From a virus, in the IMG/VR virus record IMGVR_UViG_3300037153_000276, positions 1-48,059 of that record: a stretch of 48,059 nt of DNA; one strand, 5' to 3'. The notes under the pieces are model-generated. The model was not told the origin of the DNA and ran no database searches. It saw only the letters and a program-made list of their open reading frames with translations. Position 1 is the stretch's first letter; each line of letters begins with the position of its first letter. The position numbers and the translations under genes are program-made. Of the stretch, positions 22,198 to 31,760 are shown piece by piece.

Positions 22198-23913
22198 ATG
22201 CCAGTCGTAGATCTCAGGGGTAAGAACGCTGAGCGGCAAGCTCAGATGATGATGATGATGCAGCAGTTCCGGAATCGCTCGGCCACGCTGGGTGGAGGCG
22301 AATCGGAGCTGGAGCGGGTGGAGAAGGAGATAGAGGAGAGGCGGAAGGAGCGCGAGGAAGAGGCGCGTCTAAGGGGCGTGGCTGAGTCGCAGATGGGTGC
22401 CAACCGGGCGCTCGAGGAGCAGCGTACCAGCGCGAAGAACGTTGGCGAGTGGAAGGCTGGCCAGCAGAACATCCTCGACTGGGAGGAGGAGGCTCGTAAG
22501 AAGAGGGAGCTCGAGGAGGGCACCCTGCCACTGAGGCGGGCTCAGACCGGCGAGGCACTGGCTGGTACTGAGTTCAAGAAGCAGCAAGCTATCCACGAAC
22601 GGGCCCAGACTGGCAAGACCCTGGCTGAGACTGAGGGCATCCTCAACGAAGACCAGCGAAAGTCCACGGAGGCTTTGATCGACCGAGCCCGGCGGCAGCG
22701 GAACATGGCTCGCGTGACGGTAACCGAGGGTGGTGTCGTAGATAAGTCGGGCGCGGATGCCCTCGAGCACGCCGAGCGGGTACTGACGGGTAACCCTGGC
22801 TACGTGCTGCCCCGCAACCCTGATGGCTCGTGGAAGGCGCCGAGCAAGGTCGAGCTAGGCATGGTGGACGAGAAGGGGAACCCCACCGCGAAGTATGCCG
22901 AGGCGATTGACAAGATCCAGGAGCCGAACAGTCCGTTTGGGAAGCTGATGGGGGATGCTGCGGAGGCCAAGGCTAACGGTGCACCGCCATGGGTCATGGA
23001 GCAGTACAAGGCGAAGTGGCTCAAGGAGTCGGCGATGACCGAAGGCGAGATGAAGGGCTCGATGGTCAAGCCATTCTTGGAACGGCAGGACTACGAGGGC
23101 GCAGCACGGGCCCTGGCAGCCTTTAGGGCACCGCCAAAGCCCCAGATGCCCAGCAAAGAGGAGCGAATGGAGTTCGCTCGGCAGGGCCGTCTCATCACGC
23201 AGATTGAAGGGATCCAACAGCAGTACAACAAGTTGAAGTCTGAGGGGCGAATCCCGGTTGGACGCCTACGACAGCCGATGCTGGATGCCTGGGCGGCGGT
23301 AGGAAACGATGACCCTGAGTTGCAGACCCTCCGCAAAGACGTGAACCAGATGATGGGCGATTACGTCTTGTATCTATCCGGCCGAGCGGCGACGGACCAG
23401 GAGCGGGCGGATATCAAAACTAGGATCCCGTCGTTGTTCGACAGCACCCAAACGTTTGAGGCGTCACTACCCGCGTTCCAGAACAAGGTCAAGACAAACG
23501 TTTCGATCGACGCTGGCCTTCTCTACAGCCTTGGCTACAAGATCCCCGACAACGTGCCGATCCTGCCGATGGAGGACATTCTCAAGCAGGGGCCGGTACC
23601 GAACATCATCACTGAGACGGGCTTCATCCCGGCCGAGAACATCAAGCAGCACATTAAGGGTATTGGGGTACTGGGCCGGGATCCGAAGCGCATAGGTGAT
23701 CTAGCCAACGAGCTACGAGACAAGGGTGGGCCGCCGGTTGCCCAACCGGGTGGTCCCGAGTCGAGTGAGACCCAGGAGCCACCGATGTCTACGGAGAGCA
23801 ACGCCGTGCTGTCGCCTGAGCTACCTAGTGACCCGAAGGCATACAAGGATCCAGCGAAGGCACGTGGCTTGCTAATGGAACGTGACAAGATCATGAAGAG
23901 CCTGGAGGACTGA
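22198..23913 (+). CDS. Internal virion protein 3 (long helical)
   Basis: This 571-residue charged helical protein starts one base after the previous stop (ATG at 22198). Residues 15-175 are rich in Glu/Arg/Gln and likely coiled coil (LERVEKEIEERRKEREEEAR). A four-Met run (DNA ATGATGATGATG, residues 16-20) is visible. A Pro/Ser-rich tail precedes the last helix. It probably forms part of an ejected core or trans-envelope channel. Confidence 0.6.
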   Translation: MPVVDLRGKNAERQAQMMMMMQQFRNRSATLGGGESELERVEKEIEERRKEREEEARLRGVAESQMGANRALEEQRTSAKNVGEWKAGQQNILDWEEEARKKRELEEGTLPLRRAQTGEALAGTEFKKQQAIHERAQTGKTLAETEGILNEDQRKSTEALIDRARRQRNMARVTVTEGGVVDKSGADALEHAERVLTGNPGYVLPRNPDGSWKAPSKVELGMVDEKGNPTAKYAEAIDKIQEPNSPFGKLMGDAAEAKANGAPPWVMEQYKAKWLKESAMTEGEMKGSMVKPFLERQDYEGAARALAAFRAPPKPQMPSKEERMEFARQGRLITQIEGIQQQYNKLKSEGRIPVGRLRQPMLDAWAAVGNDDPELQTLRKDVNQMMGDYVLYLSGRAATDQERADIKTRIPSLFDSTQTFEASLPAFQNKVKTNVSIDAGLLYSLGYKIPDNVPILPMEDILKQGPVPNIITETGFIPAENIKQHIKGIGVLGRDPKRIGDLANELRDKGGPPVAQPGGPESSETQEPPMSTESNAVLSPELPSDPKAYKDPAKARGLLMERDKIMKSLED

Positions 23914-23914
23914 C

Positions 23915-26056
23915 ATGAGTCCAACCGAGCGTGAGCGCGCCTTAGCGAAGCTAGCAGAGATCGACGCCCAGCTCGAGGCAGAACGTACGATGGACCCTAG
24001 GGGCCCAGCCGGCGCGTTCTCGGAGCCGATCTACACCACTGACAAGCCGCCAGTCATAACCGAGGGAAAGGGCAGCTTGCAGAAAGCCGTGGAGTTCGGG
24101 GTACCAATCGCGACGACCATGTACGGTGCAGCGAAGGGCGCCGAGATGATAGCTCCCATCGCATCAAAGGTCCCGACTCCGATGGGCAAGGCTGTCGTGC
24201 TAGGAGGCGGTGCAGTCGCCGGAGCTGCGCTGGCGGGCGCTGGCACCGAGATGACTCTGCAAGGCGTCCAGGCGACGATGGGCTTGCCAGGGGCACCGGA
24301 TAGCATTGACGATGCGTACCGGAGGACCTTGGCGGCGGGTATGGGTGAGGGCCAGGCGGAGCTGATCGGGCGGACTGTGATCGGCCCTGTCACCTCGGCT
24401 ATCACGCCGTTCCGGCGGGCGATGACTCCCGAGAGCGCCGACGTCCTAAAGACGATGGCGAACCGGGTCCGGGCCGCCTACGAGGAGATCGGGGGCAAGC
24501 CTCTGGTAGAGGAGACCCGAAGGTTGTGGAACCCTGGCCGTATCTTGGAACCGTTGGAGACTGAGCTGAAGGATAGCGCGGTCTACAAGCGACTACGAGA
24601 TGCGGGCCTTGATCCGGAGGTCGCACGGCGAGTTGCGATCACGGGGGGTGCGGTACCAAGCCGCCTTGATACGAGTATCACCTCGAAGTTCTGGGATCGC
24701 GTCAGCGGCTCTAAGATGGTGCCTGATGAAGCGTACGAGCAAGCTCGAGGGAAGCTCCTGCACTACGCAACGCTAAACGATCTTGGCTCGAGCTTCGCAG
24801 ATCAGATACCGCCAGAGCAGATGGGCAAGGTTGTCACGGCGGCCCTGAGTGGGCGCTTCGATACCCTCAACGCGGTCCGCCAGACCGCTATGAACACGTT
24901 GGATGAGAAGCTGCCAGTGGGCCTTAAGCTCGACATCAGTGATCTACGGAAAACGATGGGAGCTACCGCGAGTGTCAAGGGCCCTAGTGGCACGACTATA
25001 TCGGGCTTCCCGAAGGGGCCGGCGAGCAAGCAGCCGGGGGCCAAGATCATCCTTGGGCTACCTGACAACGCGAGCTTTGCGGATATCCAGACGGCGCGGG
25101 CTACGCTGGGGAATATGGCGAGAGATACCCGCCAGTTCCCTGACCCGGCTGCGCGGCTTGAGCTGAGGCAGCGTATTGTCGAGCTTGACAACGCTACCCG
25201 AGATGGCCTGCCACCCAGGTACCGGAGCACGTTTAGGAAGTGGACTCGGGCGGACGACGATATCAACAAGGCTGGGTTCGATGCACACTTCGTGGAAGGC
25301 TTGCTCCACAAGGAGGAGAACGCCTACAGGGTGGCGAAATCGATCATCGACAACAAGAGTGTGGACGACTTTGGTAGGCTGGAGGTTGCGCTTAAGGGGA
25401 CCCAGAATGGTCCCCGTATTCTTGGCCAGGTAAAGAGCGCGATCGCCGACCAGTTCTTCAAGGAGTCGGTCAGCAGCGGTGGCATTCTGCAGCCAAGCCA
25501 GCTACACACTGCGTTAGGTAACAACACCTTGGGGTACGGCAAATACTTCCTGGAGTCGACGCTTGGTCCCGAGTACGTCCGCACGCTACATAAATACATC
25601 GAGGCCATGGGCACGGTCGACAAGGCGGTGCAGAAGGCGGGTAGCGCGACTCGGGTCGGCTTGACGCTCGCGGGCACCGTGGCTGGCGTCACAGGCCTGA
25701 TGCGCGGCGTGCCGGGTACTACAACGGGGAGCGGATTTCTTACCGCGGTGACGGTGCTGTTCTCGCCGGCGGTGGTATCGAAGGCGCTCACGAATACAGC
25801 CGCCAGCAAGCTGCTGGTCAAGACTGCCGAGAACGTCGCGGCTGGTCGCAACCCGAAGACTACCGCGAGGCTAGCCGCCCGGGTACTTGACTATATTGGT
25901 ATGACGCCAGAAGCCGCGCTGGCATCCATAACCAACGTGCCAGCTACGCCGCGGCAACAGGCCGCGGGGATGGTGCAGCAGGGAGTCGTGGGACAGGGCG
26001 TGCCAACCGGCCAGCCGCTCCCGATGACCGGCGGCACGCCACTGCCTGGAACCTGA
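23915..26056 (+). CDS. Internal virion protein 4
   Basis: This is the last gene of the plus block, 713 residues. It has a hydrophobic segment with Gly/Ala repeats at about residues 85-125 (AVVLGGGAVAGAALAGAGTE), a long helical middle, a second hydrophobic stretch near residue 590 (RVGLTLAGTVAGVTGLM), and a Pro/Gly C-terminus. No lysozyme or protease motif is seen. Two potential membrane-active segments fit a DNA-ejection role. Confidence 0.6.
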   Translation: MSPTERERALAKLAEIDAQLEAERTMDPRGPAGAFSEPIYTTDKPPVITEGKGSLQKAVEFGVPIATTMYGAAKGAEMIAPIASKVPTPMGKAVVLGGGAVAGAALAGAGTEMTLQGVQATMGLPGAPDSIDDAYRRTLAAGMGEGQAELIGRTVIGPVTSAITPFRRAMTPESADVLKTMANRVRAAYEEIGGKPLVEETRRLWNPGRILEPLETELKDSAVYKRLRDAGLDPEVARRVAITGGAVPSRLDTSITSKFWDRVSGSKMVPDEAYEQARGKLLHYATLNDLGSSFADQIPPEQMGKVVTAALSGRFDTLNAVRQTAMNTLDEKLPVGLKLDISDLRKTMGATASVKGPSGTTISGFPKGPASKQPGAKIILGLPDNASFADIQTARATLGNMARDTRQFPDPAARLELRQRIVELDNATRDGLPPRYRSTFRKWTRADDDINKAGFDAHFVEGLLHKEENAYRVAKSIIDNKSVDDFGRLEVALKGTQNGPRILGQVKSAIADQFFKESVSSGGILQPSQLHTALGNNTLGYGKYFLESTLGPEYVRTLHKYIEAMGTVDKAVQKAGSATRVGLTLAGTVAGVTGLMRGVPGTTTGSGFLTAVTVLFSPAVVSKALTNTAASKLLVKTAENVAAGRNPKTTARLAARVLDYIGMTPEAALASITNVPATPRQQAAGMVQQGVVGQGVPTGQPLPMTGGTPLPGT

Positions 26057-26060
26057 TTCG

Positions 26061-26081
26061 TTGGTCGTTCACCAATTGAAC
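26061..26081 (+). promoter_or_regulatory. TTCA-N5-TGAA palindrome, site 4
   Basis: TTGGTCG-TTCA (26068-26071), CCAAT, TGAA (26077-26080) fills most of the 32-base gap between the converging blocks. A promoter is not needed here for either side. No T-run follows on either strand, so an intrinsic terminator is also unlikely. This location argues for a block to transcription or a DNA-architecture role. Confidence 0.75.
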
Positions 26082-26088
26082 CGGCCCG

Positions 26089-27228
26089 CTAGAGGTCGTC
26101 GCCGATCCAAACGTACTGGCTCGGGTGGGTCTCGTCCCGCTTGACCATCCCAGACTCAATGAGTGTTTCCATGATGATCTTGAGCTGGTCTGCCCGACAG
26201 GGGTATAGCTTGCGGAGGACCTCGCTGTGACCGACGCGCTTGGCCCGCCTGATGAAGGTGGCAGCTCTGCTTAGATAGTTGGTCTGCTGGTCCCCGCCGA
26301 TCTCGGCGAAGGCATGGGGCGCGTTGTTCTCCACCGTCTCCACGGCCCGAAGGGCTCCGTCAAGAAAGCCCTCGTCGATCTCGCGGCTAAGCGACGAGCC
26401 GGCCAGTACCATTGCGATTCGCAGCACGTGGTCGTGCTTGCGGCCCCACATACCCTCAAGTCGCTTGTCGGCGGGCGGTTCCATGCTGTTGTACCACTGA
26501 GTGTACCACTCCTTCGCCGCTGGAGTGAGTTTGAACTCGCCCTCGAGCTCACCGATCTTGGATATGAGCGCGCAGAGCTGGAGTCGAAGTTCTTCGTCCT
26601 CCTCAGTGAGTTCGGGCAACGCGTTTCGACGGGGTGTGTCACCCTGATAAATGAACAGCACTCGCGATGCGAAGCCCTCGAGGAGCGCGCTAGGCGGAAT
26701 GCCCTGCGCTACGCCATCCGGCGTCGTCGCCGCAATGATGCAGAGGAATAGATCCTTGAGTAGGACCTGGCCTTTGTTCTTGGTCTTGTACTGCCAGTCC
26801 TTGGGGCAATCGTACATGTCGGTGAGGATATGAATCAGCGGCTCCCCATACTGCTGTTTCGTCAGAAACACACTAAGCTCGCCCGAATGGACCAAAATGT
26901 TCGGGGCCAATTGGCTGCCTTCGTCCGGTCGAATTTCCTCAATGAAGCGCTCGGGCGTAATCTTGCCGGCAATAACTCTTGTCGTTGGCACCCCCTTAAG
27001 CAGGTCTACACCTATGTTGATCGCGGTCGACTTACGACACCGAGCGGACCCGGCCACGAGGATGGTGAACAGGTTCGGGAAGAGCCGGTAATACCCCCGA
27101 TTAATGAAGCACTTGCGGCCCAGCGCCGCCGCCACCATCGTCATCCCGACCCACAGGTGGAAGTCGTCTGGCGATTCTTGTTTGCTGGTGTAACGAAGAT
27201 AGAGCCTTAGGAAGCTCTCATCCAGCAT
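26089..27228 (-). CDS. DUF3987-type replicative helicase/ATPase
   Basis: This 379-residue P-loop ATPase has Walker A AGSARCRKST (residues 59-68), with Arg in place of the usual second Gly as in other DUF3987 proteins. A later acidic beta strand (NILVHSGELSVFL) resembles the Walker B-like 'sGEl' signature of that family. The end is winged-helix-like (LRKLYPCRADQLKIIMETLI). It is probably the helicase or primase-helicase partner of the polymerase encoded upstream in the same operon. No separate primase domain is seen. Confidence 0.75.
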   Translation of the reverse strand: MLDESFLRLYLRYTSKQESPDDFHLWVGMTMVAAALGRKCFINRGYYRLFPNLFTILVAGSARCRKSTAINIGVDLLKGVPTTRVIAGKITPERFIEEIRPDEGSQLAPNILVHSGELSVFLTKQQYGEPLIHILTDMYDCPKDWQYKTKNKGQVLLKDLFLCIIAATTPDGVAQGIPPSALLEGFASRVLFIYQGDTPRRNALPELTEEDEELRLQLCALISKIGELEGEFKLTPAAKEWYTQWYNSMEPPADKRLEGMWGRKHDHVLRIAMVLAGSSLSREIDEGFLDGALRAVETVENNAPHAFAEIGGDQQTNYLSRAATFIRRAKRVGHSEVLRKLYPCRADQLKIIMETLIESGMVKRDETHPSQYVWIGDDL

Positions 27229-27574
27229 TACTCTCTACCTCTTGCAGAGCTACCCACTCGAGTACGATTCGCTCTAGCAAGCATCGCGGTACGCCACTAG
27301 CTAGCAGGTCTTGGTATCGGACTACTGGATGGACGTGTTTGAGTTTGCAGACAAAGTTGTGAGGAAGTTTCGTGCGAGCCTGGTATACCCCCACTGCTCC
27401 CTCCGGAGGGGGGGTGGGGTGGGGGGGTGGCACAGACTCAGCTCGAACTATCGCCAAGGCATCTAAGAACGTTTCTTCCCCTACGCTTTCCCTTATCCTT
27501 AACAGTAGGTCGTACAACCGTGAGGGTTCGATACTCGGCAGGTCGAACTTGCCGTATGATGTATCGGTTACCAT
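27218..27574 (-). CDS. Hypothetical protein, 118 aa, with Pro-rich insert
   Basis: The ATG overlaps the upstream stop (ATGA) and the end overlaps the helicase start. VTDTSYGKFDLPSIEPSRLY and a helical C-terminal half (LLERIVLEWVALQEVESNAG) flank a PPPHPTPPPEG segment that is encoded by G-rich island c. The insert looks added to a folded protein. Function unknown. Confidence 0.55.
   Translation of the reverse strand: MVTDTSYGKFDLPSIEPSRLYDLLLRIRESVGEETFLDALAIVRAESVPPPHPTPPPEGAVGVYQARTKLPHNFVCKLKHVHPVVRYQDLLASGVPRCLLERIVLEWVALQEVESNAG
27399..27430 (+). repeat. G-rich island c with CCCTCCGG head
   Basis: CCCTCCGG is followed by AGGGGGGGTGGGG and GGGGGGGTGG. It lies inside the 118-residue minus-strand gene, where it encodes the Pro-rich insert. 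The layout is the same as islands b and d. Confidence 0.75.
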
Positions 27575-27774
27575 CAGGTGCCTCCACTTCTAGGCGCATG
27601 TCTGAAGATCCTCGTTGCTTTCTCTTGTGCTAGCTCCACGAGTTGGTCCCTCTCTACTTTGTCTGGTACGTAAGGCTCGGTGCCTGTGTATCTACCATAC
27701 TCGTCAAAGCCCACCCACACTGTCGGCTCGCCACTGACTCGGATCAGGAAGTGGGCTCTTGAGATCAACCTCAT
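27574..27774 (-). CDS. Hypothetical small protein, 66 aa
   Basis: This is read from an ATG 71 bases inside the 3' end of the polymerase gene. VSGEPTVWVGFDEYGRYTGT then a helix (DQLVELAQEKATRIFRHAPR) look like a real small protein. The overlap with both neighbours suggests translational coupling. Confidence 0.5.
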   Translation of the reverse strand: MRLISRAHFLIRVSGEPTVWVGFDEYGRYTGTEPYVPDKVERDQLVELAQEKATRIFRHAPRSGGT

Positions 27775-30022
27775 GCAAGTCCCCCCAGCTATAGCCGATC
27801 TTCAACTCGACCGGTATCGTTATAGTGCCTCCCCATGTCTCTACTGGTGTTGTCATGGCCTGTTCCAGGGCTACCAACGCCGTGGCTGCGTCCTCTTCGG
27901 GGACCTCGTTGACTATCGAGTCGTGTACCTGGGCGACGACGTGGTAGCCCTGTGCCACTAGCCTTCGTACCCCGATGTTTGTCACGCCTACGATGCTGCT
28001 TTGTGGACGTTGCGCGTAGCCCTTCCTGAATAGGTCTTCGTCCATGCGGTCAAGAAACAGTCGTCGCCTCCCGAATGCGTCGTGTATGCATCGGGTTGCC
28101 CTGAGTATAGAACGTATACGTGGGTACCAATTAGCTCTAAGTTCAGGCGCAAGCACGTGGTAGGACTCGATGAGGAACTCGGCCTTGGCTTTCGCTCCCC
28201 ACAACCCCCGTATGTCGAGCTCATCTATGTTGATCCCGGCCAGCCTAAGGATGATGATTAGCTTCTTCCATGCCATCCCGTAGTTGCTAGCATGCGTGAC
28301 CGTCTTGAACGTCTTGTAGATAACCTCTTCGCTCTTGCTGACTGGGCGGTGCAGGGTCCGCGACGCAAACTCGCAGTAGGGATTGATGCGTTCATCTGTG
28401 TACAATTTCTGGAGGGTCGGGCTCTCGCTATCGAACGCAACGAACATCGCTTCCGCACGCTTCAAATCTCCCTGTATCAGTACGTGCCCAGGCGCCGCTA
28501 CAAACATCTTCCTGGCACGCATCGGGATGTTCTGCAGCTGAGGCCCGCTGCCCCTACCCCGGCTACTTAAGCGGCCCGACTTGGTCCCATGGATCAGATA
28601 GTCCGCCTTGTACCGGCCCTCCGGGCCAACTTGCATAGACAGAAACCCGCTAAGCATCGTACGACGCTCGCGAACGTCCAGGATCTTCCTGAAGATCGGC
28701 GCATGCCTCTCGCTGTCGTAAGACAGCTTACGCAGTGTATCTTCGTCTGTGCTTGGGAGCCCGCCCTTCGTGAGCTTGAGCTTTGGTAGCTTGAGCTCGT
28801 CGTGGAGCAGGCGTCGCAAGTCGACTGGGCTCCTGACATTGATGTCGAACCCCACCATCTGCTCGAGCTGTAGCTGCAGGTACTCACGCTCTAACTCCAT
28901 GCGTGCCCTAGTCGATTCCAGGGCCGGCTTGTCGATCACGAACCCTTCGCTCTGCATCTGCATGATTGGCCTGATCAGAGACATAACGTGTTCGTGGAAG
29001 TATCTAGTTTGACCCGCCTTCTCGAGTTCGGACTGGAGACCTAGGTAGCACTCGTACGTACACGCAGCATCCTTGCAGTTATATTCCCACAGATTGGTGC
29101 TGCTCTCATGCTTGTAGTAAGGCTCGTTTGTGTAGATGCTAACGATGAAGCCTAGGTCGTGGTCGAACTCCGGGTAGAGGAGGTGGTGCGCGAGCATGGT
29201 ATCAAACGCAATACGCGGGAACTGGAACCCGTACCTTTCCAGCCGGGTAAGGTCAAATTGGATATTCTGTCCGATGATTCCACGGGACCGAAAGACACGG
29301 TGGAGCTTACGCCATACGTACGCAAGCTCGCTAACTGAGAGACGACCTCCTCTGAATGGAATGCAGATTGCTCGGCTGGGATCGTCAGAGATACCGACAC
29401 ACGTAGGGTAGTCCAGCCCGATTGTCTCGATATCCACCGAAATAGGGTCGCCAAGCCCGTCGAGATAGCTAATAGTTTCGTCAAGCCCGGCGTCGATCGT
29501 GAACTTGCGTGTAGGCTTATTGATATGCGGGTAGGCGGCTTCACGTCGGGCTCTCCTTAGGTCGTGTTCGATGATATAGGTTAGGGGCCAATCACGCTGG
29601 GCTGCGGCAGTGTGATATGTGCCGATAACTTTTCGGCCGGGCACCAGAGTGCAAGGCAGTACAGTACCTCGCCACTGCTCAATTGATGGCTTTCCGGTGA
29701 GAGCAAACAGTGCCTGTGCTCCGACGGCAACGAACAGATTTGCAGTGGTCCGAGCAAGTTCATCCCGCAGAACGGGCAGTACCTCAGCAATTTCGACGGG
29801 CGTAGGAACGGAGTTATGATCATGGAAGTCTTTCCTGACATTAGTGACGTAGCACTCAGCCCGCGAGACGCCGGCCAGCCTCCAAAGCAGGTCGCCCGAC
29901 GGGCCCGTGAATGGTCTACCGGAGTAGCACTCATCGGTGCCTGGTCGGGCGCCTACCCAAGCTATCTGACAGGCGATCGTGCCGCTAGGCGGGACGATTT
30001 TCCCGTGCAGGTTGCTCGGCAT
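27704..30022 (-). CDS. Uracil-DNA-glycosylase-like / DNA polymerase I fusion
   Basis: This 772-residue replicative polymerase has three parts. Residues about 18-150 resemble family-4 uracil-DNA glycosylases: VGARPGTDE, SGRPFTGPSGDLL, YVTNVRKDF and a late GTYHTAA. The usual GEAPG Glu is changed (GARPG), so glycosylase activity is doubtful. A 3'-5' exonuclease follows, with VDIET (196-200), GQNIQFDLTRL and YNCKDAAC. Family-A polymerase motifs then appear: A in LIQGDLKRAEAMF, B in TFKTVTHASNYGMAW, and C in QVHDSIVNE (Asp701). A glycosylase-like N-terminus on a phage PolA is known from SPO1-type phages. The domain could tether the enzyme to uracil or modified DNA. Confidence 0.88.
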   Translation of the reverse strand: MPSNLHGKIVPPSGTIACQIAWVGARPGTDECYSGRPFTGPSGDLLWRLAGVSRAECYVTNVRKDFHDHNSVPTPVEIAEVLPVLRDELARTTANLFVAVGAQALFALTGKPSIEQWRGTVLPCTLVPGRKVIGTYHTAAAQRDWPLTYIIEHDLRRARREAAYPHINKPTRKFTIDAGLDETISYLDGLGDPISVDIETIGLDYPTCVGISDDPSRAICIPFRGGRLSVSELAYVWRKLHRVFRSRGIIGQNIQFDLTRLERYGFQFPRIAFDTMLAHHLLYPEFDHDLGFIVSIYTNEPYYKHESSTNLWEYNCKDAACTYECYLGLQSELEKAGQTRYFHEHVMSLIRPIMQMQSEGFVIDKPALESTRARMELEREYLQLQLEQMVGFDINVRSPVDLRRLLHDELKLPKLKLTKGGLPSTDEDTLRKLSYDSERHAPIFRKILDVRERRTMLSGFLSMQVGPEGRYKADYLIHGTKSGRLSSRGRGSGPQLQNIPMRARKMFVAAPGHVLIQGDLKRAEAMFVAFDSESPTLQKLYTDERINPYCEFASRTLHRPVSKSEEVIYKTFKTVTHASNYGMAWKKLIIILRLAGINIDELDIRGLWGAKAKAEFLIESYHVLAPELRANWYPRIRSILRATRCIHDAFGRRRLFLDRMDEDLFRKGYAQRPQSSIVGVTNIGVRRLVAQGYHVVAQVHDSIVNEVPEEDAATALVALEQAMTTPVETWGGTITIPVELKIGYSWGDLHEVDLKSPLPDPSQWRADSVGGL

Positions 30023-30028
30023 ATGATC

Positions 30029-31474
30029 TCATTCAGCAACCACTGAGGGCTGAGGTTCACCAGCAGGCTCAGGATCAACAACTGGCGCCACGTCAGAGAC
30101 CGCCTCACTCGCCAGATCACGAGCCACGCGGTCCACCGCGCTGCGATAGAAGTCTTGATGCTTCTCAATCCCGATGAACCTGCATCCGAGCTGAGCTGCA
30201 GCAACCAACGTGCTTCCAGATCCGGCGAAGGGGTCCAGTACGATCTCTCCCTTGACGGCGCTCGCTTCGACGAGGTGTCGCATGAGCGCGACGGGCTTCT
30301 CAACGCTGTGGATCTTCTTTCCGACGGTGTCATACTTGAGCACATTGAACGGTTGAGGCTTGACTAGTATACGGCCTCGATTCACCCAGAAGCAAGGCTC
30401 GTAGCTATAGATCCAGCTCCGGGTGGGATCCCCGATGCCTGTCGTTTGCTTCATCCAGATGAGCGGTGTTGCCTCGCACTCCCCAAAGTGCCGCTTGAGC
30501 ATGAGGTACACTGGCTCGTACCTGGTCATGTGGAAGAACACGTAGGCATGTCCGTCCGGCTTCAGCAGCCTGGCCGCGTGCATAAACGTCTCGTCCAGCA
30601 TGTCCATAATGGTCTTCGGGTCGTCGTCGTACATGGCGCCCTGTGATTCGGCGAACTTGCTCGAGCTTACGGCAGAGCCTTCCTTGTACAGTCCAATCCC
30701 GTAAGGCGGATCTGTGACAATAAGGTCAACAGAATCCTCCGGCAGTCCACGCAGGACATCACGTGCATCAGCATGGTAGAATACGCCAATCCCTTTCCAG
30801 ACAGCTTTGCGAATCGGCTGCCGGACAAAGGTCGGCGCCTCGGGTGCTTCACCTTCTTGCTCGAGCTCTTCGTCGTCCTCAACGAGTTGTCCATGGTCCT
30901 CACCTTGCTTTCGCTTGGCGAGCTCCGCGCGTAGCGCAGTCTCCTTCATTCGGCGGTAGCGCTTGAACGCGGACGACTTCGTCTTTTCTTCGATGAGGTC
31001 CGGGTATTCCTTGAGCGCCTTGGCCAAAGCCAGGTCCATCGAGATGCTGCCGGTCGCCCTGTCTAGCTCGCGGGCTGCCTCCTCGATGCCGTACCCACCG
31101 TTCTCTGATAGAGGGTTACCCTTCTCGCCGTACCGCTCCTGCTTTGCCATGTACAACTTGTACAGGCCGACCACCTCCTCTTGCCACTCGAGATCCTTGC
31201 GTCGGATGTTCTCCTCTAGCTCGAGTTCCTGTCGCACAATGGGGTCGAGCGCTTCCATTCGCCGGTACAGGATGTCGGGATGGCCGAGGCTCTTGGCCGC
31301 CAAGATGCGGCGGTGGCCGGCGATGAGGTTGTTCTCGTTATCAAGCACAATCGGTGTGAGCAATCCGAACCGAGCGATCGACGCGGCAAGCTCCTCAATG
31401 TTGCCGAAGTATTTCCGCATCCGGTGCTTCTCACCGATGACGATGTCCGTGATGGGGATGCGATCGTCAGCCAT
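30029..31474 (-). CDS. ParB-N / DNA methyltransferase fusion
   Basis: In this 481-residue protein, residues 5-75 form a ParB/sulfiredoxin-like N-terminal domain (GLLTPIVLDNENNLIAGHRR). Residues 100-165 contain a helical DNA-binding-like region. From residue 225 a methyltransferase follows, with motif IV DPPYG at 255-259 and motif I LDPFAGSGST about 165 residues later; this order is the beta class of N6-adenine/N4-cytosine enzymes. It probably methylates phage DNA against host restriction. The ParB-like part might read a specific site or bind a nucleotide. The palindromes described here are one possible target, without direct evidence. Confidence 0.85.
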   Translation of the reverse strand: MADDRIPITDIVIGEKHRMRKYFGNIEELAASIARFGLLTPIVLDNENNLIAGHRRILAAKSLGHPDILYRRMEALDPIVRQELELEENIRRKDLEWQEEVVGLYKLYMAKQERYGEKGNPLSENGGYGIEEAARELDRATGSISMDLALAKALKEYPDLIEEKTKSSAFKRYRRMKETALRAELAKRKQGEDHGQLVEDDEELEQEGEAPEAPTFVRQPIRKAVWKGIGVFYHADARDVLRGLPEDSVDLIVTDPPYGIGLYKEGSAVSSSKFAESQGAMYDDDPKTIMDMLDETFMHAARLLKPDGHAYVFFHMTRYEPVYLMLKRHFGECEATPLIWMKQTTGIGDPTRSWIYSYEPCFWVNRGRILVKPQPFNVLKYDTVGKKIHSVEKPVALMRHLVEASAVKGEIVLDPFAGSGSTLVAAAQLGCRFIGIEKHQDFYRSAVDRVARDLASEAVSDVAPVVDPEPAGEPQPSVVAE

Positions 31475-31700
31475 TCTTCTTGCCTTTCCTACCGCTCTCC
31501 CACGGGTGGTTCGTGAGCAGGTCCCCGAGCTTCTCGAAGGTGCGGCCCATCGATTTGGGTGTCGGGAACGAACTCAGTGCCTGGTCGATCTGCTCCTCGC
31601 TATCGTTCTCGATACCACCATGGAGCTCACGCATCGCGTCGGCGATGGCATCCAGCTCCTCGCTGACCTTGGTAGCAAGACTCAATGCCCTCTGGTTCAT
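31467..31700 (-). CDS. Hypothetical small helical protein, 77 aa
   Basis: This begins after AGAGGTGACAC and overlaps the methyltransferase start by eight bases. The helical sequence LSLATKVSEELDAIADAMRE and basic tail (SGRKGKKNG) are unrecognised. Confidence 0.6.
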   Translation of the reverse strand: MNQRALSLATKVSEELDAIADAMRELHGGIENDSEEQIDQALSSFPTPKSMGRTFEKLGDLLTNHPWESGRKGKKNG

Positions 31701-31740
31701 GTGTCACCTCTATCTTGGACGCCCGACGGCCCGGAGAGGG

Positions 31741-31760
31741 TCCACTGGGGGGCCAGTGGA
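31741..31760 (-). other. Hairpin upstream of the 77-aa gene
   Basis: TCCACTGG-GGGG-CCAGTGGA is an 8-bp perfect stem, enclosed by a further imperfect stem made of GGACGCCCGACGG (31718-31730) and CCGCCGGGCGCCC. It lies in the 90-base spacer after the ssDNA-binding gene. There is no T-run, so RNA stability, processing or spacing are more likely roles than termination. Confidence 0.6.
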
